Positions 7,058 through 8,349 of a DNA stretch of 8,349 nucleotides are shown one piece after another (positions within the stretch are counted from its first letter, which is position 1; every line of letters begins with the position of its first letter). Position numbers and translations under genes: made by a program. The notes beneath the pieces are model-generated. The model was not told where the DNA came from. It ran no database searches and was given only the letters and a program-made list of their open reading frames with translations. The DNA comes from Clostridiales bacterium (lineage in GTDB: Bacteria > Bacillota > Clostridia > Lachnospirales > WQUN01). The stretch lies in contig JAISRJ010000179.1 in NCBI GenBank assembly GCA_031273705.1, forward strand, positions 1 to 8,349, read 5' to 3'.

Positions 7058-7311
7058 ATTACTGTAACTAAACTACCACCTGCTAAAGCTATAGTTCACA
7101 AAGAAATCTATACTAAAATAAAATGCATGTACCCTGAGTTTCCAACCGGACTTATACAAACAATTCGTGATAAGTCTATTGAAACATATGGAACTTAAAT
7201 TCAGCAAACGACTAAAGCATTATATTCATAGAGTACAAAGCAAATGCGGAGGGTATTCCCGTCTTGTATATTGTGAATCCAGCCCAGCTATTTGGCTGCC
7301 GACAGACGTAA
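7058..7311 (+). pseudogene. Broken tnpB (IS605 OrfB) with large internal deletion
   Basis: Two frames carry recognisable TnpB blocks. Codons at 7058-7195 read an N-terminal block including AIVHKEIYTKIKCMYPEF, then PTGLIQTIRDKSIETYG. This matches the TnpB N-terminal pattern (HKExYxxIRxxFPxLPSxLxQxxRDxAxE). Codons at 7216-7308, in another frame, read FIEYKANAEGIPVLYI then VNPAQLFGC, matching the block just before the zinc finger (FIEYKAxxxGIPVxYVxPAYTSQxC). In an intact TnpB these are separated by roughly 200 residues that include the first RuvC segments; here only about 20 bases lie between them. The zinc-finger cysteines and the last RuvC Asp are also gone. The protein is therefore dead as a nuclease. 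Identification is from remembered family patterns, without an alignment. Confidence 0.55.
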
Positions 7312-7428
7312 ATTCGTAGTCGGTTAACTAAGGTGCGAAATCCCATGTTGCATGGGAGGAAGGACAGCGGGAAGCCGACTGTCCAGAGTAATCTTAGAAG
7401 CCTCGACGCTTGCGCCGGGGTCGTTCAC
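7281..7428 (+). ncRNA. Putative omega-RNA / right-end structure of the tnpB element
   Basis: A dense series of hairpins follows the TnpB remnant on the same strand: AGCC/GGCT (7281-7284 with 7294-7297); CCGAC/GTCGG (7299-7303 with 7319-7323) enclosing ACG/CGT; a perfect TCCCATG-TTG-CATGGGA (7341-7357); GGACAG/CTGTCC (7362-7367 with 7379-7384); and a terminal GC-rich hairpin CCTCGACGC/GCGCCGGGG (7401-7420, one mismatch and a wobble), followed by TCGTTCAC. A GAAGCC-hairpin-GGGG-TTCAC ending is what I recall for right ends of this family, where the mature RNA's guide begins directly after the end. Whether it is transcribed is unknown. The call rests on position beside tnpB and on folding by eye. 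Confidence 0.45.
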
Positions 7429-7440
7429 TCTGTTGCAAAC

Positions 7441-7856
7441 TTATCGTATCCATAAAAACTCGATTGTTCCCGCGCTGTCGATAACGTCAAATTCGTGGTG
7501 GTCTGACGTTACCAAAACACCGCCGCTTGTAATCGTTTGGGCGACGGCAAACGCGTCCGCGAGAGAAATTCTTTTGTGTATGCTTTTAAACTTTCCCGCT
7601 TGCCGCATTAAATCGTCCGACAGGACATCAACAATTTCAATTCGCTGTTCCGAATAAGCGAAAGCTGCTGCTCGGCAAATTCTTCTCCGTCAACCTTAAA
7701 ATAGCCGTAATAAACTTCAAGAAGATTAACCTTATTCATAATAAGTTTAACCGTTTTGTCGGCGGCTTTTTTATACAATTCCAACACTTTTTCCGCTCCG
7801 ACTTCACGGTTTAGCAACGCGATAACGGCACAAGCGTCCAAAACGTAATTTACCAA
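7441..7856 (-). pseudogene. PIN-domain (VapC-like) toxin, one-base frameshift
   Basis: The first frame (7856 down to about 7640) gives MVNYVLDACAVIALL, with the catalytic Asp of the PIN fold in LDACA, and a middle Glu in LLEVYYG. It then runs out of frame and stops near 7608. The adjoining frame continues the domain without a gap: EIVDVLSDDL, then ISLADAFAVA with the third and fourth acidic residues, then VTSDHHEFD and FLWIR, stopping at 7441. The span is 416 bases; one extra base near 7638-7640 would restore a 138-aa protein of normal PIN-toxin length. Start is TTG at 7856 with GAGGAG about eight to nine bases upstream, overlapping the antitoxin by 7 bases. PIN toxins of this class are Mg-dependent RNases. 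The lesion removes the C-terminal half, so the toxin is inactive unless the base is a sequencing error or frameshifting occurs. Confidence 0.85.
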
Positions 7857-8068
7857 GATTCATTCTCCTCGCGTGTCATCTCCAAGAACTTATCGACCGT
7901 AAGTTTACTACCAACCGCCGCGCCGTAAAGCGGACATTTATATTCGTTTTCTCCCACGGGTTCAATCGTAAAAACACGATTATTTCCCCGAACTTTTATC
8001 TTATCCGTATTAAGCGTTTTCATCAGAAACTCTTGCAACGAATTTATCGTCATAACTGTTTCCGTCAT
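7850..8068 (-). CDS. Small antitoxin partner of the PIN toxin
   Basis: A 72-aa protein starting MTETVMTINSLQEFL and ending KFLEMTREENESW, with CPLYGAAVGSKLTV before the tail. The tail pattern (GSKLTVDKFLEMTREE) is typical of short antitoxins paired with PIN toxins in Firmicutes, where this part docks on the toxin. The N-terminal half probably holds the DNA-binding part, though I cannot assign a fold. The ATG at 8068 is chosen because AAGGGAG lies eight bases upstream; the frame is open for 21 further codons without a comparable site. Its stop overlaps the toxin start by 7 bases, the usual coupling of a type II toxin-antitoxin operon. It looks intact, so the cell may keep an antitoxin without a working local toxin. 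Confidence 0.75.
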   Translation of the reverse strand: MTETVMTINSLQEFLMKTLNTDKIKVRGNNRVFTIEPVGENEYKCPLYGAAVGSKLTVDKFLEMTREENESW

Positions 8069-8095
8069 CGCATAATCTCCCTTCTCAATTCTCGC

Positions 8096-8111
8096 GGCAA
8101 TATAATTTGCC
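8096..8111. promoter_or_regulatory. Possible antitoxin operator (palindrome)
   Basis: GGCAA (8096-8100) and TTGCC (8107-8111) form an inverted repeat around an AT-only centre. It lies 28 bases upstream of the antitoxin ATG and covers a -10-like TATATT on the minus strand. Type II antitoxins commonly bind palindromes at this position and repress their own operon. No good -35 is seen, and the arms are short. Confidence 0.3.
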
Positions 8112-8349
8112 TTTTTGTTTTGCGCCGCCAACGGCGGTAAGGTTTTGCTCTTGCCTTTAACCTACAGCACTTTCGGCTTGCCGAAAATGTCAGCGTGGGT
8201 TCATACAATCTACGATTTGGTGTGAAAACCATATAAAACTGCCACGAATCTGTAACATCAAACCGCAAATCTACATAAAATTCTAACACGAAAATATTGA
8301 AAAGTCTATGGCAAATCAGCAAATTACAGGGCAACAGCATTTACTTTTA
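8112..8349. other. Upstream of the toxin-antitoxin module, no supported gene
   Basis: No frame here has both a plausible start signal and protein-like composition. Two hairpins are visible: CCGCC-AAC-GGCGG (8125-8137) and TTTCGG-CTTG-CCGAAA (8171-8186), the latter extendable by A/T and C/G pairs beyond one mismatch. Neither is followed by a T-run on either strand, so a terminator call is not justified. An upstream part of the antitoxin promoter is likely within it. Confidence 0.4.

Larger units (their letters stand above)
7058..7428 (+). mobile_element. Remnant of an IS200/IS605-family element (tnpB type)
   Basis: This span holds two separated pieces of a TnpB/OrfB protein followed by a run of hairpins ending at GTTCAC (7423-7428), the arrangement of the 3' end of IS605 or IS1341-type elements: tnpB, then the overlapping omega RNA, then the right end. 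No tnpA (Y1 transposase) is visible. The left end is not identified, and the region upstream may already belong to the element. The element lies just downstream of the PIN toxin gene, which is on the opposite strand. Confidence 0.5.

Noticed and set aside
7281..7428. Group I or group II intron, or IStron, as explanation for the structured stretch
   Set aside because: The conserved group I core segments and the group II 5' GUGYG start and domain V could not be found; the TnpB fragments directly upstream fit an IS605-type right end better.
7352..7657. 101-codon plus-strand frame
   Set aside because: It lies antisense to the PIN gene and across the RNA-like end; its residues are explained by those features.
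8101..8106. Perfect TATAAT on the plus strand
   Set aside because: No -35 at proper distance and no plus-strand gene follows; it is the centre of the antitoxin-side palindrome.
8065..8340. 91-codon minus-strand frame upstream of and overlapping the antitoxin start
   Set aside because: No ribosome-binding site was noticed, the Arg- and Cys-rich tail is implausible, and it conflicts with the antitoxin leader.

Overview
The window looks like chromosomal DNA of an endospore-forming Firmicute, probably class Clostridia. It carries two genes restricted to spore formers (yyaC and ytvI). Ribosome-binding sites are strong AGGAGG-type, base composition is moderate to AT-leaning, and GTG and TTG starts occur. 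I cannot name the species.

Layout. (1) 2-1869, minus strand: a two-gene unit. First comes a single-pass membrane protein with a cytoplasmic MPN/JAB-like domain, a membrane helix and an outside LysM domain. It is followed by a very short cytoplasmic histidine kinase with no sensor domain. (2) 1870-2179: a divergent control region with repeats and weak promoter candidates. (3) 2180-5853, plus strand: a tight cluster yyaC - ytvI - hflX - yigZ, with ytvI and hflX overlapping. (4) 5875-6738, minus strand, convergent with yigZ: a class I SAM-dependent methyltransferase of the RlmI/COG1092 type, with its own recognisable promoter. (5) 6815-7440: a gene-poor stretch of decayed mobile DNA. It contains two fragments of an IS605-type OrfB/TnpB protein followed by a strongly structured end that resembles an omega RNA and the element's right end. 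(6) 7441-8068, minus strand: a type II toxin-antitoxin module, a small intact antitoxin followed by a PIN-domain toxin broken by a one-base frameshift. (7) 8069-8349: the upstream region of that module, with no supported gene.

How the parts fit. The yyaC cluster joins sporulation genes (predicted germination-protease-like protein, YtvI permease) to housekeeping ribosome and translation genes (HflX GTPase, YigZ). The divergent LysM/kinase pair may be a split envelope sensor: the kinase has no input domain of its own, and the gene just upstream encodes a peptidoglycan-binding transmembrane protein whose cytoplasmic domain has lost every catalytic JAMM ligand. That link is inference from gene order. 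The right-hand third is an accessory pocket in which a tnpB gene has been gutted, yet the RNA-like end still folds on paper and stops 12 bases from the stop codon of the PIN toxin.
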